From positions 62,001 to 126,000 of the forward strand of contig NZ_ALXE01000021.1 of assembly GCF_000295955.2 (NCBI RefSeq): DNA of 64,000 bases, given 5' to 3'. Origin of the DNA: Pantoea sp. A4 (GTDB lineage: Bacteria > Pseudomonadota > Gammaproteobacteria > Enterobacterales > Enterobacteriaceae). This document shows positions 15,819 through 26,884 of this stretch, in pieces. The stretch's first letter is position 1. Each line of letters opens with the position of its first letter. The position numbers were made by a program, and so were the translations under genes. The notes beneath the pieces were generated by a model. It had not been told where the DNA came from. It worked only from the letters and a program-made list of their open reading frames with translations, and did no database searches.

Positions 15819-15872
15819 AAAGCCAGGCAGATATCGAAGTGGGTAACACTTCATAACTGCCTGGCTTTATTA
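15819..15872. terminator. Nested double-stem terminator between tatE and lipA
   Basis: The outer stem AAAGCCAGGCAG (15819-15830) pairs with CTGCCTGGCTTT (15857-15868). Within it, GAAGTG (15836-15841) pairs with CACTTC (15847-15852). ATTATTT follows on the + strand and TTTTAT on the - strand, so it can end both convergent genes. Confidence 0.8.
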
Positions 15873-15911
15873 TTTGTGCCTGAGCGGGTAGCAGAGCCAC
15901 CCGCCAGAGGA

Positions 15912-16877
15912 TTATTTCACTTCCAGACCCTGCGCCTGCATATCCGCATGGTAGGAAGAGCGAACAAACGGGCCACATGCAGCATGGGTGAAGCCCATGG
16001 CCAGCGCCTCTTCTTTCATCTCTTCGAACTCAGCGGGGCTGACATAACGCTGCACTGGCAGGTGGTGGCGGCTTGGCTGTAAATACTGGCCCAGCGTCAG
16101 CATGGTCACGCCGTGGCGGCGCAGATCACGCATCACTTCCACGATCTCGGCGTTGGTTTCACCCAATCCGACCATTAAGCCTGATTTGGTTGGGATATCC
16201 GGATGGGCTTCTTTAAAGCGCTCCAGTAATTTCAGCGACCACTCATAGTTGGCACCAGGACGTACCTGACGGTAAACGCGGGGTACGTTTTCAAGGTTAT
16301 GGTTGAATACGTCCGGTGGCGTGGCAGTCAGAATATCCAGTGCCCGATCCATACGGCCACGGAAGTCCGGCACCAGTGTTTCAATCTTAATGCGTGGGCT
16401 CTTCTCACGGATGGCCTCAATGCAGTCTGCGAAGTGCTGTGCACCGCCATCTCGCAGGTCATCGCGGTCAACAGAGGTGATCACCACATAACGCAGCGCC
16501 ATATCAGCGATGGTCTGTGCCAGTTTGACGGGCTCGTTGGCGTCTGGGGTATTCGGGCGACCGTGGGCCACATCGCAGAACGGGCAACGACGGGTACAGA
16601 TGGCCCCCAAAATCATAAAGGTGGCGGTACCGTGGTTAAAGCACTCTGCGAGGTTAGGGCAGGAAGCCTCTTCACAGACCGAGTGCAGGCCATTTTTGCG
16701 CATCGCCGCTTTAATACCCTGAATACGGCTGGAGTCGGCAGGAAGTTTAATTTTCATCCATGACGGCTTGCGGAGGATCTCTTCGCGTTCCGTCACCACG
16801 GTTTTCACCGGGATAAGCGCCATTTTATCTGCGTCACGATATTTGACGCCGCGTTCCATCTGAATTGGTTTACTCAT
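15912..16877 (-). CDS. lipA: Lipoyl synthase
   Basis: Radical-SAM enzyme of 321 residues that inserts two sulfur atoms into octanoyl groups on lipoyl domains. Both iron-sulfur cluster motifs are intact and numbered as in E. coli: auxiliary cluster C68, C73, C79 and radical-SAM cluster C94, C98, C101. The frame extends upstream to 16922, but the MSKPI start (16877) gives the normal length. The gene order is lipB then lipA on the - strand, as in E. coli but without ybeF between them. Confidence 0.97.
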   Translation of the reverse strand: MSKPIQMERGVKYRDADKMALIPVKTVVTEREEILRKPSWMKIKLPADSSRIQGIKAAMRKNGLHSVCEEASCPNLAECFNHGTATFMILGAICTRRCPFCDVAHGRPNTPDANEPVKLAQTIADMALRYVVITSVDRDDLRDGGAQHFADCIEAIREKSPRIKIETLVPDFRGRMDRALDILTATPPDVFNHNLENVPRVYRQVRPGANYEWSLKLLERFKEAHPDIPTKSGLMVGLGETNAEIVEVMRDLRRHGVTMLTLGQYLQPSRHHLPVQRYVSPAEFEEMKEEALAMGFTHAACGPFVRSSYHADMQAQGLEVK

Positions 16878-17044
16878 AAATCTGCAGCTTCCGGTCGGAT
16901 TGCGTTTTAAAAGCGTCCTCACTCAGGCCTGGGACGAGACTTTCAACTTTTTTTGAAATTATCGAAAATTATATCATCTCGCCTGCCTGCGTGCAGCCAC
17001 CATAGTACGTGTAAGGTTACAATTTTGTAAACAAGCACACCAGG

Positions 17045-17701
17045 TTAAGGGAGATCATTTCCAGACAGCCACACCACATTTTGATAGTTCAGTAGCTGGG
17101 CGAAATGTTTGACCAGCAACGGCTGAACATCACTTAGCGTGACCGCCGGGACAAACTGTTTGAGCTGGGTCATTTGCAAACCGGCGTAGCCGCAAGGGTT
17201 GATGCGTAAAAACGGTGCCAGGTCCATGTTGACATTCAGCGCGAGGCCGTGGAAAGAGCAGCCCTTACGGATGCGTAATCCCAGCGAACAGATTTTATCA
17301 TCACCGACATACACGCCAGGCGCATCAGGGCGGGCACGGGCGTCAACCGAAAATTCGGCCAAGACCTTCACGACCGTCTCTTCCAGTGCCGTCACTAACT
17401 CACGCACGCCAGTTTTGTGTCGACGAATATCGATCAACACATACATCACTTGCTGTCCAGGCCCGTGGTAAGTGACCTGACCGCCGCGATCGCTTTGCAC
17501 CACGGGAATATCGCCAGGCATCAATAGGTGCTCAGCTTTACCGGCCTGGCCTTGGGTGAATACCGCAGGGTGCTCAACCAGCCACACTTCATCCTGGCTG
17601 TGTTCATCACGCTGATCGGTATAAAGGTGCATGGCTTCTGAAACGGTTTGCCAGTCGCGCAGGCCTGGCTGTCGGATGAAGAGCGTATCGGCAGACAAAG
17701 G
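17045..17701 (-). CDS. lipB: Octanoyl-[acyl carrier protein]-protein octanoyltransferase
   Basis: Transfers octanoate from ACP to lipoyl domains, the substrate for LipA. Conserved blocks [15 protein letters not shown] and [17 protein letters not shown] carry the catalytic Lys and Cys. An upstream extension to 17836 overlaps ybeD and lacks family similarity. The TTG at 17701 aligns with the TTG-type start of E. coli LipB (LFIRQPGL matches ILVRQLGL), giving 218 residues. No good ribosome site is visible, so the start is uncertain. It lies 79 bp after ybeD. Confidence 0.92.
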   Translation of the reverse strand, partial: PLSADTLFIRQPGLRDWQTVSEAMHLYTDQRDEHSQDEVWLVEHPAVFTQGQAGKAEHLLMPGDIPVVQSDRGGQVTYHGPGQQVMYVLIDIRRHKTGVRELVTALEETVVKVLAEFSVDARARPDAPGVYVGDDKICSLGLRIRKGCSFHGLALNVNMDLAPFLRINPCGYAGLQMTQLKQFVPAVTLSDVQPLLVKHFAQLLNYQNVVWLSGNDLP

Positions 17702-17780
17702 GGAGGTCCGGTTGCAGGGAAAACAGCAGTATAACGCTGGCAAAGGGGATGACCAACCCCCCAAATTTGCCAGCCAGTGC

Positions 17781-18044
17781 TTACAGAACCATGCGCACGA
17801 TATCAATCTTACCCAGTTCTTCGTACAGCGTTTCAATCTGCTCTACGTGGGTCGCGGTGATCACAATGGATACTGAGTGGTAGTTGCCTTTGCTGCTTGG
17901 CTTCACTTCTGGGGTGTAGTCACCCGGTGCGTGACGCTGCACCACTTCAACCACTTGATCAACCAGCTCTGGTTTTGCCAGTCCCATCACTTTAAAGGGA
18001 AACGTGGTTGGGAATTCGAGCAGTTCATTCAGTTTGGTTTTCAT
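17781..18044 (-). CDS. ybeD: YbeD, DUF493 family protein
   Basis: An 87-residue protein nearly identical to E. coli YbeD, with a small ferredoxin-like alpha-beta fold resembling ACT-like regulatory domains. The signature [21 protein letters not shown] is present. The role is unsettled; the constant place beside lipB suggests a link to lipoate metabolism. ATG 18044 has GGAG 5 nt upstream and is preferred over GTG 18050. Confidence 0.93.
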   Translation of the reverse strand: MKTKLNELLEFPTTFPFKVMGLAKPELVDQVVEVVQRHAPGDYTPEVKPSSKGNYHSVSIVITATHVEQIETLYEELGKIDIVRMVL

Positions 18045-18057
18045 ATTCACTCCGGTG

Positions 18058-18087
18058 CAAAAAAACAGACTCCCGCCGCAGCGGGAG
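18058..18087 (-). terminator. dacA terminator
   Basis: On the - strand CTCCCGC, loop TGCG, GCGGGAG is followed after TCTG by a T-run. It lies in the dacA-ybeD gap and ends dacA. Confidence 0.8.
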
Positions 18088-18146
18088 CAATCGTAATAAT
18101 AACGTATATTGGGCTACTGTGGCGATTTTTCAATCGCCGACAGTGA

Positions 18147-19358
18147 TTAACCGAACCAGTGGTGGAACATCAGCTTGATGTAGTCCACGATGCGGCCAAA
18201 GAAGCCACCTTCTGGTACTTCGTTTAACACCACCAGCGGGCGCTGATCGATGGTTTTTCCGTCCAGTTGGAAGTTGATGCTACCGACCACCTGGTTTTTC
18301 TGCAACGGTGCGTGCAGTTCAGTATTGGTCAGCACATAGCTGGCCTTCAGATCTTTCATACGGCCACGCGGGATGGTCAGCCAGGCATCTTTATCAACCC
18401 CTAACTGTACGCGGTCCGTGGTGCCGAACCAGACTGGCTCAGAGGCAAACTCTTTACCCGCCTTGAGCGGAGCGACGCTTTCAAAGAAGCGGAAGCCCCA
18501 GGTCAGCAGCTTTTTACTTTCTGTTTCACGGCCTTTATAGGTATGGCCGCCCATCACGGCAGAGATCAGGCGCATCTGGCCATCGGTTGCTGAAGCCACC
18601 AGGTTATAACCTGCGGCATCCGTGTGGCCGGTTTTGATGCCATCGACATTCAGGCTGCTATCCCACAGCAAACCGTTACGGTTCATCTGGCGGATATTGT
18701 TGAACGTGAACTCTTTTTCTTTGTAGACCGAGTACTCATCAGGTACATCACGGATCAGAGCCTGACCAATCAGCGCCATGTCACGGGCAGAGCTGTACTG
18801 ACCCTCGGCATCCAGGCCATGAACCGTCTGGAAATGCGTGTTTTGTAAGCCCAGTGCCTTAACATAGTTGTTCATCAAGCCAACGAAAGAGTCCTGGCTA
18901 CCGGCGACGTAATCCGCCATAGCCACACAGGCATCGTTACCGGATTGCAGCACAATGCCGCGAGTCAGCTGGGAAACCGGGACGCGATCGCCTGGTTTCA
19001 GGAACATCAGCGACGAGCCTTTGAAGACTGGGTTGCCGGTCGCCCAGGCATCTTTACCTACGGTGACAATGTCATCGTTGCGGATTTTGCCGGCTTTTAC
19101 CGCCTGACCGATGACATAGCTGGTCATCATTTTGGTCAGGCTGGCAGGATCTCGGCGTGCATCGGCATTTTTCTCTGCCAGTACTTTGCCTGAATTATAA
19201 TCAATCAGAACATAGGCTTCTGCATCGATATCCGGCACGCCAGGAATCATGGTGTTGAGGTTAACGTTATCAGCAATAGCGACATGGCTGAAGGAGATAG
19301 CGATCAGTGAACCCACTGTCAGGCGTTTGAGGAAACGAGAGGTATTGAGTTTGATCAT
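18147..19358 (-). CDS. dacA: Penicillin-binding protein 5, D-alanyl-D-alanine carboxypeptidase
   Basis: Periplasmic carboxypeptidase that trims the pentapeptide of peptidoglycan and helps keep rod shape. The motifs SLTK (SxxK), SGN (QSGNDACVA) and KTG (DGIKTGHTD) are intact. A signal peptide precedes ADNVNL, and the C-terminal amphipathic anchor is [18 protein letters not shown]. The start at 19358 gives 403 residues, the E. coli length; an in-frame ATG at 19379 is possible. It follows rlpA in the rod-shape cluster. Confidence 0.96.
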   Translation of the reverse strand: MIKLNTSRFLKRLTVGSLIAISFSHVAIADNVNLNTMIPGVPDIDAEAYVLIDYNSGKVLAEKNADARRDPASLTKMMTSYVIGQAVKAGKIRNDDIVTVGKDAWATGNPVFKGSSLMFLKPGDRVPVSQLTRGIVLQSGNDACVAMADYVAGSQDSFVGLMNNYVKALGLQNTHFQTVHGLDAEGQYSSARDMALIGQALIRDVPDEYSVYKEKEFTFNNIRQMNRNGLLWDSSLNVDGIKTGHTDAAGYNLVASATDGQMRLISAVMGGHTYKGRETESKKLLTWGFRFFESVAPLKAGKEFASEPVWFGTTDRVQLGVDKDAWLTIPRGRMKDLKASYVLTNTELHAPLQKNQVVGSINFQLDGKTIDQRPLVVLNEVPEGGFFGRIVDYIKLMFHHWFG

Positions 19359-19453
19359 GTCTGGAATTACTGCATCCATCGGTAAAGTAAAAAAGTGGCG
19401 CCACTATAACAAATGCCTGTTTTAGCGGCATCTGGCTTCGTTAACAATTGTTC

Positions 19454-19478
19454 AACGCATCATCAGTGATGATGCGTT
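19454..19478 (-). repeat. Perfect 11-bp inverted repeat after rlpA
   Basis: AACGCATCATC (19454-19464) pairs with GATGATGCGTT (19468-19478) around a 3-nt loop, just after the rlpA stop. No T-run follows on the - strand, so this is more likely a processing or stability hairpin than a terminator. Confidence 0.6.
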
Positions 19479-19490
19479 TTCGCCTTATTC

Positions 19491-20657
19491 TTAATGTGCG
19501 GTAGTGATAAAACCGTTCAACTGTGCTTCGCTGCTTAAACGCTGTTGCAGTGCGCTGGCCTGAGAACGCGAACTGTAACCGCCTAACTGGATGCGGAATA
19601 CGCTGCCGTTCGCCTCAACCCGGCCCGGTACGCCAAAGCGTTTGCTCAGGCTTTGCATCAACTGATGGGCACGCGCAGAGTCATTCACTGCGCCAACCTG
19701 CACCACGTAACCACTCGCTAAACCTGATGATGCCACCGGTGCGCTTTGGCGTGGGGCTGCACTCACGACCGGCGCTGCAACCACCGCAGGCGCAGCAACG
19801 GCCGCAGGCTCAGGGGTGCTCTCTTCCAGAACACCGCTGCGCAGCGGTTGCGGTGCGCCAAGGAAGCCACCGCTTTGCACCGGAGCACCGAGGCTGCTTG
19901 ACGGTTTTAAGGTTGAGTTATCGATCGCATCGACATTCTGGTCATCCGCCGCGGGCTGTGCCACCGGTTGGGTGGCCGCGCTGTTATCGCCACCGTTCAT
20001 CAGGCCGCCGGTTGCGACAACACCGCCGGTTTGCATGCCACCGCCAGTTGTCATTCCGCCATCCAGATCCGGACGAGCGGGCAGGGCATAGCTCTGCTTG
20101 GCAACGGTGGTGCCAATGGTGCCTGGCCCGGAGAGCGTGCCATCAGGCGCTACGCTGATGTAATCCACGCGGACGCGGGTGTTATTGGAAATATTGAGGC
20201 GATCGCCCGCCGCACGTGACAGATCGATAATACGCCCTGGCGTGTAAGGACCACGGTCATTGACACGCACCACTAACTGGCGTCCGTTGGCGAGGTTGGT
20301 CACACGCACATAAGAAGGCAGCGGCAGCGTGGGGTGCGCTGCGGTATAGGCATTGGGATCGAACGTTTCACCGGTTGCCGTACGTGACCCCTGAGCTTCA
20401 TCGCCATACCAGGTGGCAAGACCGACTTCACTGAAGTTCGCTGGATTCTTGACGATACGATAGTTTTTACCGTTAACACTGTAGTCCTGGTTGGTGGACG
20501 GGTTAATCGGTTCATACTTTGGATCAACGCCAGGGATCTCGACCACCGGGCCGCTATAAGCCGGTTGTGGTGGTGCCGTCTGGGTTTGTTGCTCATCCGT
20601 TGCACAGCCCGCTAATACCAGTGAAATCAGTGCAACCCCTAGCCAGTCCTTACGCAT
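19491..20657 (-). CDS. rlpA: RlpA, septal-ring lipoprotein / lytic transglycosylase family
   Basis: An outer-membrane lipoprotein of 388 residues. The signal peptide ends in the lipobox LAGC (Cys near 18). The double-psi beta-barrel domain spans about 75-170 (GLATWYGDE, NDRGPYxxGRIIDLS). A long Gly/Ala/Pro/Gln-rich linker follows from about 190 to 310, with a C-terminal SPOR domain binding denuded glycan (YVVQVGAV...FRIQLGGY). In Pseudomonas the homologue cleaves naked glycan; in E. coli no activity is established. It lies 10 bp after mrdB in the same cluster. Confidence 0.95.
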   Translation of the reverse strand: MRKDWLGVALISLVLAGCATDEQQTQTAPPQPAYSGPVVEIPGVDPKYEPINPSTNQDYSVNGKNYRIVKNPANFSEVGLATWYGDEAQGSRTATGETFDPNAYTAAHPTLPLPSYVRVTNLANGRQLVVRVNDRGPYTPGRIIDLSRAAGDRLNISNNTRVRVDYISVAPDGTLSGPGTIGTTVAKQSYALPARPDLDGGMTTGGGMQTGGVVATGGLMNGGDNSAATQPVAQPAADDQNVDAIDNSTLKPSSSLGAPVQSGGFLGAPQPLRSGVLEESTPEPAAVAAPAVVAAPVVSAAPRQSAPVASSGLASGYVVQVGAVNDSARAHQLMQSLSKRFGVPGRVEANGSVFRIQLGGYSSRSQASALQQRLSSEAQLNGFITTAH

Positions 20658-20667
20658 GTGCAGCCTC

Positions 20668-21786
20668 TTAAACGCTTTTAGATAACATTTTTCTGTGAGT
20701 ATGAATGGACATCACAATGCCAAATCCGGCCATGAGTACAATCAGTGCGGAGCCGCCGTAACTGACCAGCGGAAGCGGTACGCCAACCACCGGTAAGATA
20801 CCACTAACCATGCCAATGTTAACGAAAACATAGACAAAGAAAATCAGCATTAACCCGCCCGCCATAACGCGGCCAAAGGTGGTCTGGGCTTTAGCCGCCA
20901 TCATCAGGCCACGCATGATCAGCAGCAAATAGAGCCCCAGCAACAGCAGAACGCCCATTAATCCTAGCTCTTCCGCCAACACGGCGAAGATAAAGTCGGT
21001 GTGACGTTCAGGCAAGAACTCCAGCTGTGACTGTGTGCCGTGTAGCCAGCCTTTACCTCGCAACCCGCCTGAGCCAATGGCGATTTTAGACTGGATAATG
21101 TGATAGCCCGCCCCGAGCGGATCGCTCTCTGGGTTGAGCAGCATCATCACCCTGTCGCGCTGGTAATCGTGCATCAGGAAGAACCACAATATCGGGATAA
21201 ACGCCGCCACTAAGATCACGGCCACTGCGATCAGTCGCCAGCTCATCCCGGAAAGGAACAGCACGAACAGCCCTGAAGCGGCGATCAGAATCGAGGTGCC
21301 GAGATCGGGTTGTGCTGCCACCAGCAGGGTGGGCATGAAGATCAACACCAGTGCCAGCGCGGTGTTCTTCAGCGTCGGAGGACAGACATCGCGGTTGATA
21401 AAGCGTGCCACCATCAGCGGGACCGCTATTTTGGCAATCTCCGATGGCTGGAAGCGCACAAAGCCGAGATCCAGCCAGCGCTGCGCCCCTTTACTGATTT
21501 GACCAAACGCATCCACGGCGACCAGTAGAATGACGCTGACGATGTAGAGATAGGGTGCCCAACTTTCATAGACGCGGGGCGGCACCTGAGCCAGAACCAG
21601 CATCAGGATCATCCCCATTGCGATCTGACCGAGCTTACGCTCCATCATGCCCGGGTCCTGGCCGCTGGCGCTCCAGATAACGAAGGCACTGTAGGTCAGC
21701 AGGCTGATGATGATCAGCATAAATACCGGATCGATATGGATACGCATCCAAATCGATCTTTTTTGCGGGCTGTCACTCATTGACAT
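20668..21786 (-). CDS. mrdB: RodA (MrdB), SEDS peptidoglycan glycosyltransferase
   Basis: Ten-span inner-membrane glycan polymerase of the elongasome, partner of PBP2. It is highly similar to E. coli RodA throughout ([21 protein letters not shown], [31 protein letters not shown]). ATG 21786 has AAGGTG 7 nt upstream and gives 372 residues; ATG 21792 would overlap the mrdA stop (ATGA). It is translationally linked to mrdA. Confidence 0.96.
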   Translation of the reverse strand: MSMSDSPQKRSIWMRIHIDPVFMLIIISLLTYSAFVIWSASGQDPGMMERKLGQIAMGMILMLVLAQVPPRVYESWAPYLYIVSVILLVAVDAFGQISKGAQRWLDLGFVRFQPSEIAKIAVPLMVARFINRDVCPPTLKNTALALVLIFMPTLLVAAQPDLGTSILIAASGLFVLFLSGMSWRLIAVAVILVAAFIPILWFFLMHDYQRDRVMMLLNPESDPLGAGYHIIQSKIAIGSGGLRGKGWLHGTQSQLEFLPERHTDFIFAVLAEELGLMGVLLLLGLYLLLIMRGLMMAAKAQTTFGRVMAGGLMLIFFVYVFVNIGMVSGILPVVGVPLPLVSYGGSALIVLMAGFGIVMSIHTHRKMLSKSV

Positions 21787-21788
21787 GG

Positions 21789-23693
21789 TCATTCACCTTC
21801 ATAACCAGGCGGTGTCGGGGCTGCATCAGGCAGCACCGTGTTGTTATCGCCCAGCATTATATGGTCCAGAATCTGCCGCATTACTGTGCCGACCGCAGGG
21901 CCAGCGCCACCATTTTCAAGGATCATGGTGACAGCAACGCGAGGTTTATCAAATGGCGCAAACGCGGTCATCAGTTTGTGATCGCGCAGGCGCTCAGCAA
22001 TTTTGTGCGCGTTATAGGTTTCGTTCTCTTTCAGACCGAAGACCTGGGCAGTACCGGATTTCGCGGCAATTTTATATGACGCATCCGAGAAACTTTTACG
22101 CGCGGTCCCGTTCGGGCGGTTTGCCACACCATACATGCCGTCTTTGGCGATCTCCCAGAAACCTGAGTGGATTTCGCCAATGTGACTTTCAGCCGGTGCC
22201 GGCCACGGCACGATAGTGTTTCCTTCACGGCTGGCGCGCAGCAGATGTGGCGTTTTGATCACCCCATCGTTAATCAGGATCATCATCGCTTTGTTCATCT
22301 GTAACGGCGTCGCCGTCCAGTAGCCTTGGCCAATCCCTACCGGAATGGTATCGCCTTGGTACCACGGCTTTTTAAACCGTTTCAGCTTCCACTCACGTGT
22401 TGGCATATTGCCCGCACTCTCTTGTGGCAGATCGATACCGGTACGCTGACCATAGCCAAATTTGTTCATCCACTCCGACAGACGGTCAATGCCCATGTCA
22501 TAGGCCACCTGATAGAAGAAGGTATCCGCCGACTCCTCCAGCGACTTGGTGACGTTCAGACGGCCATGTCCCCATTTCTTCCAGTCACGATAGCGTTTTT
22601 CAGAGCCAGGCAACTGCCACCAACCGGGATCGAACAATGAGGTATTGCGGTTGATCACCCCGGCCGTTAATGCCGACACAGCCACATAAGGTTTCACCGT
22701 GGAAGCGGGTGGATAGGAGGCCTGAATTGCCCGGTTATACAACGGGCGATTCTCATCGTTCAGCAACGCGCGATAATCTTTACCAGAAATTCCGTCAACA
22801 AACAGATTCGGATCGTAACTGGGTGTGGAGACCATGGCTAAAATTTCACCCGTGCGCGGATCGCTGACCACCACCGCCGCGCGGCTGCCTGCCAGCAGCG
22901 TTTCGATATACTGCTGTAATTTCAGATCGATAGTCAGATAGACATCTCGCCCGGCCTGTGGTGACTCTTCGTGCAGCTGACGAATCACCCGGCCACGGTT
23001 GTTGACCTCGACCTCTTCAAAGCCGGTTTTGCCGTGCAGGGTGTCTTCGTAATAATTTTCGATACCCAGCTTGCCAATGTCATGCGTCGCGGCGTAGTTC
23101 GGCCATTTTCCTTCCTGATCTAGCCGTGCGACATCGCGGTCGTTGATTTTCGATACGTAGCCCACCACATGGGTCAGCGTGGTGCCGTAAGGGTAGTAAC
23201 GTCGTTGGTAGCCTTTGACTTCAACTCCGGGGAAGCGGTATTGATTCACGGCGAAGCGCGCGACCTGAACATCATTCAGGCCGACTTTTACCGGAATGGA
23301 GGTAAAGCGGCGTGAACGTTTACGCTCTTTGTCAAAAGCATCGAGGTCTTCATCAGTGAGGTCGAGCACCGGGCGCAGATCGGCCAGGGTCTGTTTGAGG
23401 TTGTCCACCTTTTCGGGCATCAGTTCTGCCTGATAGATGGTGCGATTTAACGCCAGCGGCGTGCCGTTGCGGTCATAGATAATGCCACGGCTGGGTGCAA
23501 TCGGTACCAGCTTAATGCGGTTTTCATTGGATCGCGTGCTGTAATCGTCAAAGCGCAGGATTTGCAGGTGATAGAGGTTAAACACCAGCACAGAGGAAAG
23601 TAATAAAATACCGACAAAAGCGACCAAAGCTCGGCGGACAAAGAGCTTCTGTTCGGCACTGTAATCACGAAAATCGTTGCTTTGTAATTTCAT
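21789..23693 (-). CDS. mrdA: Penicillin-binding protein 2, elongasome transpeptidase
   Basis: A bitopic inner-membrane transpeptidase of 634 residues (E. coli 633). It has one N-terminal membrane span (about 22-42), a pedestal domain and the penicillin-binding domain with STVK (SxxK, near 330), SAD and KSGTAQ motifs. It cross-links lateral-wall peptidoglycan with RodA and is the target of mecillinam. It is placed between rlmH and mrdB, as in E. coli. Confidence 0.97.
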   Translation of the reverse strand: MKLQSNDFRDYSAEQKLFVRRALVAFVGILLLSSVLVFNLYHLQILRFDDYSTRSNENRIKLVPIAPSRGIIYDRNGTPLALNRTIYQAELMPEKVDNLKQTLADLRPVLDLTDEDLDAFDKERKRSRRFTSIPVKVGLNDVQVARFAVNQYRFPGVEVKGYQRRYYPYGTTLTHVVGYVSKINDRDVARLDQEGKWPNYAATHDIGKLGIENYYEDTLHGKTGFEEVEVNNRGRVIRQLHEESPQAGRDVYLTIDLKLQQYIETLLAGSRAAVVVSDPRTGEILAMVSTPSYDPNLFVDGISGKDYRALLNDENRPLYNRAIQASYPPASTVKPYVAVSALTAGVINRNTSLFDPGWWQLPGSEKRYRDWKKWGHGRLNVTKSLEESADTFFYQVAYDMGIDRLSEWMNKFGYGQRTGIDLPQESAGNMPTREWKLKRFKKPWYQGDTIPVGIGQGYWTATPLQMNKAMMILINDGVIKTPHLLRASREGNTIVPWPAPAESHIGEIHSGFWEIAKDGMYGVANRPNGTARKSFSDASYKIAAKSGTAQVFGLKENETYNAHKIAERLRDHKLMTAFAPFDKPRVAVTMILENGGAGPAVGTVMRQILDHIMLGDNNTVLPDAAPTPPGYEGE

Positions 23694-23727
23694 CCGCTGC
23701 TTGTAGTGAGTGTGTGTGCCTTATTCG

Positions 23728-24198
23728 TTACTCACGATGATAAGGATGATTTGCTGTGATGCTCCAGGCTCGGTACAGACTTTCTGCCACCAGTACACGC
23801 ACCAGCGGGTGCGGCAAGGTAAGCTTTGAAAGTGACCAGCTCTGCTCTGCGGCGGCTTTACAAGCCGGAGCCAATCCTTCTGGGCCACCGATCAACAAAC
23901 TGACATCCCGACCGTCCTGCTTCCAGCGCTCTAACTGCTGCGCCAGTTGCGGGGTTTCCCACGGCTGGCCGGGAATATCCAGTGTGACTATTCGGTTGCC
24001 TTTGCCCACCGCTGCCAGCATCGCTTCACCCTCTTTTTCAAGGATGCGCGCGATATCGGCATTTTTACCGCGTTTACCTGCCGGAACTTCAGTCAGTTCA
24101 AACGGCATATCACGCGGAAAGCGGCGTAGGTACTCCATGAAACCGGTTTGTACCCAGTCGGGCATTTTGGTGCCAACGGCAATAAGCTGCAATTTCAC
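23728..24198 (-). CDS. rlmH: 23S rRNA pseudouridine-1915 N3-methyltransferase
   Basis: A 156-residue SPOUT methyltransferase acting on assembled 70S ribosomes. The knot region [14 protein letters not shown] and the end [18 protein letters not shown] are conserved; the length is one residue more than E. coli. It starts 4 nt after the rsfS stop, suggesting a ribosome-related pair. Confidence 0.97.
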   Translation of the reverse strand: MKLQLIAVGTKMPDWVQTGFMEYLRRFPRDMPFELTEVPAGKRGKNADIARILEKEGEAMLAAVGKGNRIVTLDIPGQPWETPQLAQQLERWKQDGRDVSLLIGGPEGLAPACKAAAEQSWSLSKLTLPHPLVRVLVAESLYRAWSITANHPYHRE

Positions 24199-24201
24199 CG
24201 C

Positions 24202-24519
24202 TTAGCCCCAGAGTTTTTCCAGCTCATAAAGCTGGCGACTCTCGTCCTGCATAACATGTACGATGACTTCACCGAGATCGACCACGACCCAGTCAGCCGC
24301 TGCCTGGCCTTCCACGCCTAATGGCATGATGCCTGCTGCACGGGATTCCTGCACCACGTGATCGGCAATAGAAGCGACGTGGCGTGTGGAGGTGCCGGTA
24401 CAAATGATCATAAAGTCAGTGATGCTGGATTTGCCCTGAACATCGAGCGTGATGATATCCTGACCTTTAAGATCATCAATTTTATCAATGACAAAATCCT
24501 GGAGTGCTTTACCTTGCAA
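24202..24519 (-). CDS. rsfS: Ribosomal silencing factor RsfS
   Basis: A 105-residue protein that binds uL14 on the 50S subunit and blocks subunit joining in starved cells. It shows the family features [24 protein letters not shown] and [16 protein letters not shown]. It precedes rlmH. The cobC-type phosphatase gene found between nadD and rsfS in E. coli is absent; only 89 bp separate the two here. Confidence 0.95.
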   Translation of the reverse strand: MQGKALQDFVIDKIDDLKGQDIITLDVQGKSSITDFMIICTGTSTRHVASIADHVVQESRAAGIMPLGVEGQAAADWVVVDLGEVIVHVMQDESRQLYELEKLWG

Positions 24520-24608
24520 AAGGTTATCCTCAAATACGGGTGAAGAGGGCTGGCTGAAACCCGGATGACAGAGCCAAAAATTAAGCGGCGCAGTATATCA
24601 CGCTGCGA

Positions 24609-25253
24609 TCAGTCGCGATATAACCCGACTGCATCAATATAGTCTATTACTGCAGCGGGTAACAGGTCAGAGCAGGAGCGCCCCTGATGGCGGCGCTGAC
24701 GAATTTCGGTAGCAGAGATATTGACCAGCGGCGTATCCGCCAGCCAGACATATCCTGCGGGGGTTTGGTGCAGTTGCTGAATATCCTGTGCCTGATTCGC
24801 CACCAACCACTGTTGCATCTCTGGCGTTTCCATTTGCGTGGCATAACCCGGACGCTGGCAGACCAGAAGGTGGCACAGTGACAGTAAATCCTGCCAGCGG
24901 TGCCATTTTGACAGCGAGAGCAGTGAGTCCTGTCCGATGATAAAGCCCAATGGCTGGTGTGGGCCGCGTTCAGCGCGCAGCGCTTCCAGCGTGGCGACGG
25001 TCCAAGACGGCGTCTCACGATCGAGTTCCCGCGTATCGATCTCAAACAGAGGTAAATCGGCGATCGCCCGCTCCAGCATGGCAACGCGCTGAAGGGCTGT
25101 GGCTTCAGGCTGAGGTCGATGCGGTGGCACATTGTTGGGCAGCAAGGTGACTTTTTGCAACCCGGTTTGACCGGCCAGTGCCATCACCGGATGGAGATGG
25201 CCATAGTGGATCGGATCGAAGGTGCCACCAAACAGGGCAAACAGCTCAGACAT
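24609..25253 (-). CDS. nadD: Nicotinate-nucleotide adenylyltransferase
   Basis: A 214-residue enzyme making deamido-NAD from NaMN and [17 protein letters not shown] carries the HxGH nucleotidyltransferase motif, and the C-terminal SATEIRQ is the second ATP site. It overlaps the end of holA by 8 bp, as expected for the lptE-holA-nadD operon. Confidence 0.96.
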   Translation of the reverse strand: MSELFALFGGTFDPIHYGHLHPVMALAGQTGLQKVTLLPNNVPPHRPQPEATALQRVAMLERAIADLPLFEIDTRELDRETPSWTVATLEALRAERGPHQPLGFIIGQDSLLSLSKWHRWQDLLSLCHLLVCQRPGYATQMETPEMQQWLVANQAQDIQQLHQTPAGYVWLADTPLVNISATEIRQRRHQGRSCSDLLPAAVIDYIDAVGLYRD

Positions 25254-26277
25254 TGCTCAGGCTCAGTGGAAAAGCGGGATTACACAGCAACAGAGACAGC
25301 GTTTCCAACTGTGGCCAGACGGACTGCCCATAATCCTGTTTAAGCGTCAGCTCAAGCTGTGTCAGCAGGTGGATCGCGCGTTGCAGGCGTGTAGCGTCAA
25401 GCCGCTGTAGGGCGGTGGTGAACAGCGCCCGGCGGTTTTGCCAGATCCGCTGTTGATCCATTAAGTTACGCAGCGGCTGTTGATGCTGCAAACGCTGTAA
25501 CTGGAGCAGCGTCAGTAAATCGCGCTGTAGGGTGCGCAGCAAGATAACGCTTTCGCTGTCCTCTTTTTCCAGCTGACGCAAAATATGCAGGGCGCGTTTG
25601 CTTTTACCGGCCAGCAGCGCATCAACCCAGTGAAACGGTGTGAAGTGTGCGGCATCGCTGACCGCTTCTTCCACGCGCAACAGCGTCAGTTTGCCATCCG
25701 GCCACAGCAGGGACAGGCGTTCCAGCGCTTGTGACAAGGCCAGTAAATTCCCTTCGTAGCAGTAACACAGCAGGTTAACTGCCGCATCATCAAGGGTTAA
25801 CTTCATGGCTTTGGCGCGGGTGTTCACCCAGCGTGGCAGTTGCGCCTGCTCGGGAGTCTGGCAAGGAACCAGCACGCCTTGTTGGGTAAGAGCTTTAAAC
25901 CAGCCGCTGTTCTCCTGGGCCTTGGTCAGTTTGGCCGCGCGACAAATCAGCAGCAGATCGCTGTGCAACAGTTTTGCCAGTTGCAGCAGTTGTTCTGCCA
26001 TGGCGCTATTTGGCCCATTTTCCGGCAGCTGGAGCGTGAGTGTTTGACGCGTCGAGAACAGGCTAAGCGCCTGACAACTGGAAAAAATCACTTCCCAGTC
26101 GGTGTGGTTATCCAGCGTGAAGCTAAGGTGCTCTTCAAAACCGTGCTGCTGAGCCACAGTACGCAGTGCATCACTGCTCTCCTGTATCAACAGCGGTTCG
26201 TTTCCTACCAGCATATAGCAGGCGCGCAACCCCTCACGGAGTTGCGCGCCAAGTTGCTCAGGGTAAATCCGAATCAT
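25246..26277 (-). CDS. holA: DNA polymerase III delta subunit
   Basis: A 343-residue clamp-loader subunit that opens the beta clamp. The N-terminal MIRIYPEQL...[13 protein letters not shown] is typical of delta subunits. Its ATG overlaps the lptE stop (ATGA), and its 3' end overlaps nadD. Confidence 0.95.
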   Translation of the reverse strand: MIRIYPEQLGAQLREGLRACYMLVGNEPLLIQESSDALRTVAQQHGFEEHLSFTLDNHTDWEVIFSSCQALSLFSTRQTLTLQLPENGPNSAMAEQLLQLAKLLHSDLLLICRAAKLTKAQENSGWFKALTQQGVLVPCQTPEQAQLPRWVNTRAKAMKLTLDDAAVNLLCYCYEGNLLALSQALERLSLLWPDGKLTLLRVEEAVSDAAHFTPFHWVDALLAGKSKRALHILRQLEKEDSESVILLRTLQRDLLTLLQLQRLQHQQPLRNLMDQQRIWQNRRALFTTALQRLDATRLQRAIHLLTQLELTLKQDYGQSVWPQLETLSLLLCNPAFPLSLSNV

Positions 26278-26870
26278 TGCAGACTAGTAGCAGAGGAAGT
26301 AGGGAACTCTTTATCTTCCTGGCCCGGTACTGCAATCACCGTTTGCGGGATTGTGTCCTTGCCTGCTTCCTGGGCTGCATGCACGCTCAACAGCTTACGT
26401 ACCAGCTGTTCTGCTGCACGTTGGCGCATCTCCTGAATGATGATGTCCTGTTCAGCATCTTTCGCCAGTGCTGCATTCGGGTTATCGAAGAAGGAACGAT
26501 AAACCGTGGTGCTGATTGGATAGATCCCTTTGTTTGGCAACAGAACCTGTGCGGTGACCGTCATGACCAGCTGGTATTCTGCCGCTGTACCGCTGATAAA
26601 CACCGACGCGGTATCACGACCGACAACTTCGCCGCCAATGCGCAGAGTTGGAAGCTGGGCCGTTTTATTCCCCTCTTCAACAATGTTCACGTTGTTCAAA
26701 CGCAGCTGCTGGCGCACGGTACGCGTCAGCGGGCCATACGGGTCGCCTGTTTCCAGCACCAGGGTTTTCAGCTCTGAGGGGAGCTGAGTGGTACCACGTG
26801 GATGGAAACCACAGCCTGCAATGACCAGCACCGCCAGCGTCAAAAATAGCCTGATAATCGGATGTCGCAC
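26274..26870 (-). CDS. lptE: LptE, LPS-assembly lipoprotein
   Basis: Outer-membrane lipoprotein that plugs the LptD barrel and helps insert LPS. The signal peptide ends in VIAGC. The GTG at 26870, with AGGAGG 4 nt upstream, is clearly the start, giving 198 residues; an upstream TTG at 26888 has no ribosome site. The conserved blocks DTASVFxxGxxAEYQ and FRSFFDNPxxALAKD-EQD are seen. It is in an operon with leuS and holA. Confidence 0.95.
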   Translation of the reverse strand: MRHPIIRLFLTLAVLVIAGCGFHPRGTTQLPSELKTLVLETGDPYGPLTRTVRQQLRLNNVNIVEEGNKTAQLPTLRIGGEVVGRDTASVFISGTAAEYQLVMTVTAQVLLPNKGIYPISTTVYRSFFDNPNAALAKDAEQDIIIQEMRQRAAEQLVRKLLSVHAAQEAGKDTIPQTVIAVPGQEDKEFPTSSATSLQ

Positions 26871-26884
26871 AGTTCCTCCTGAAC

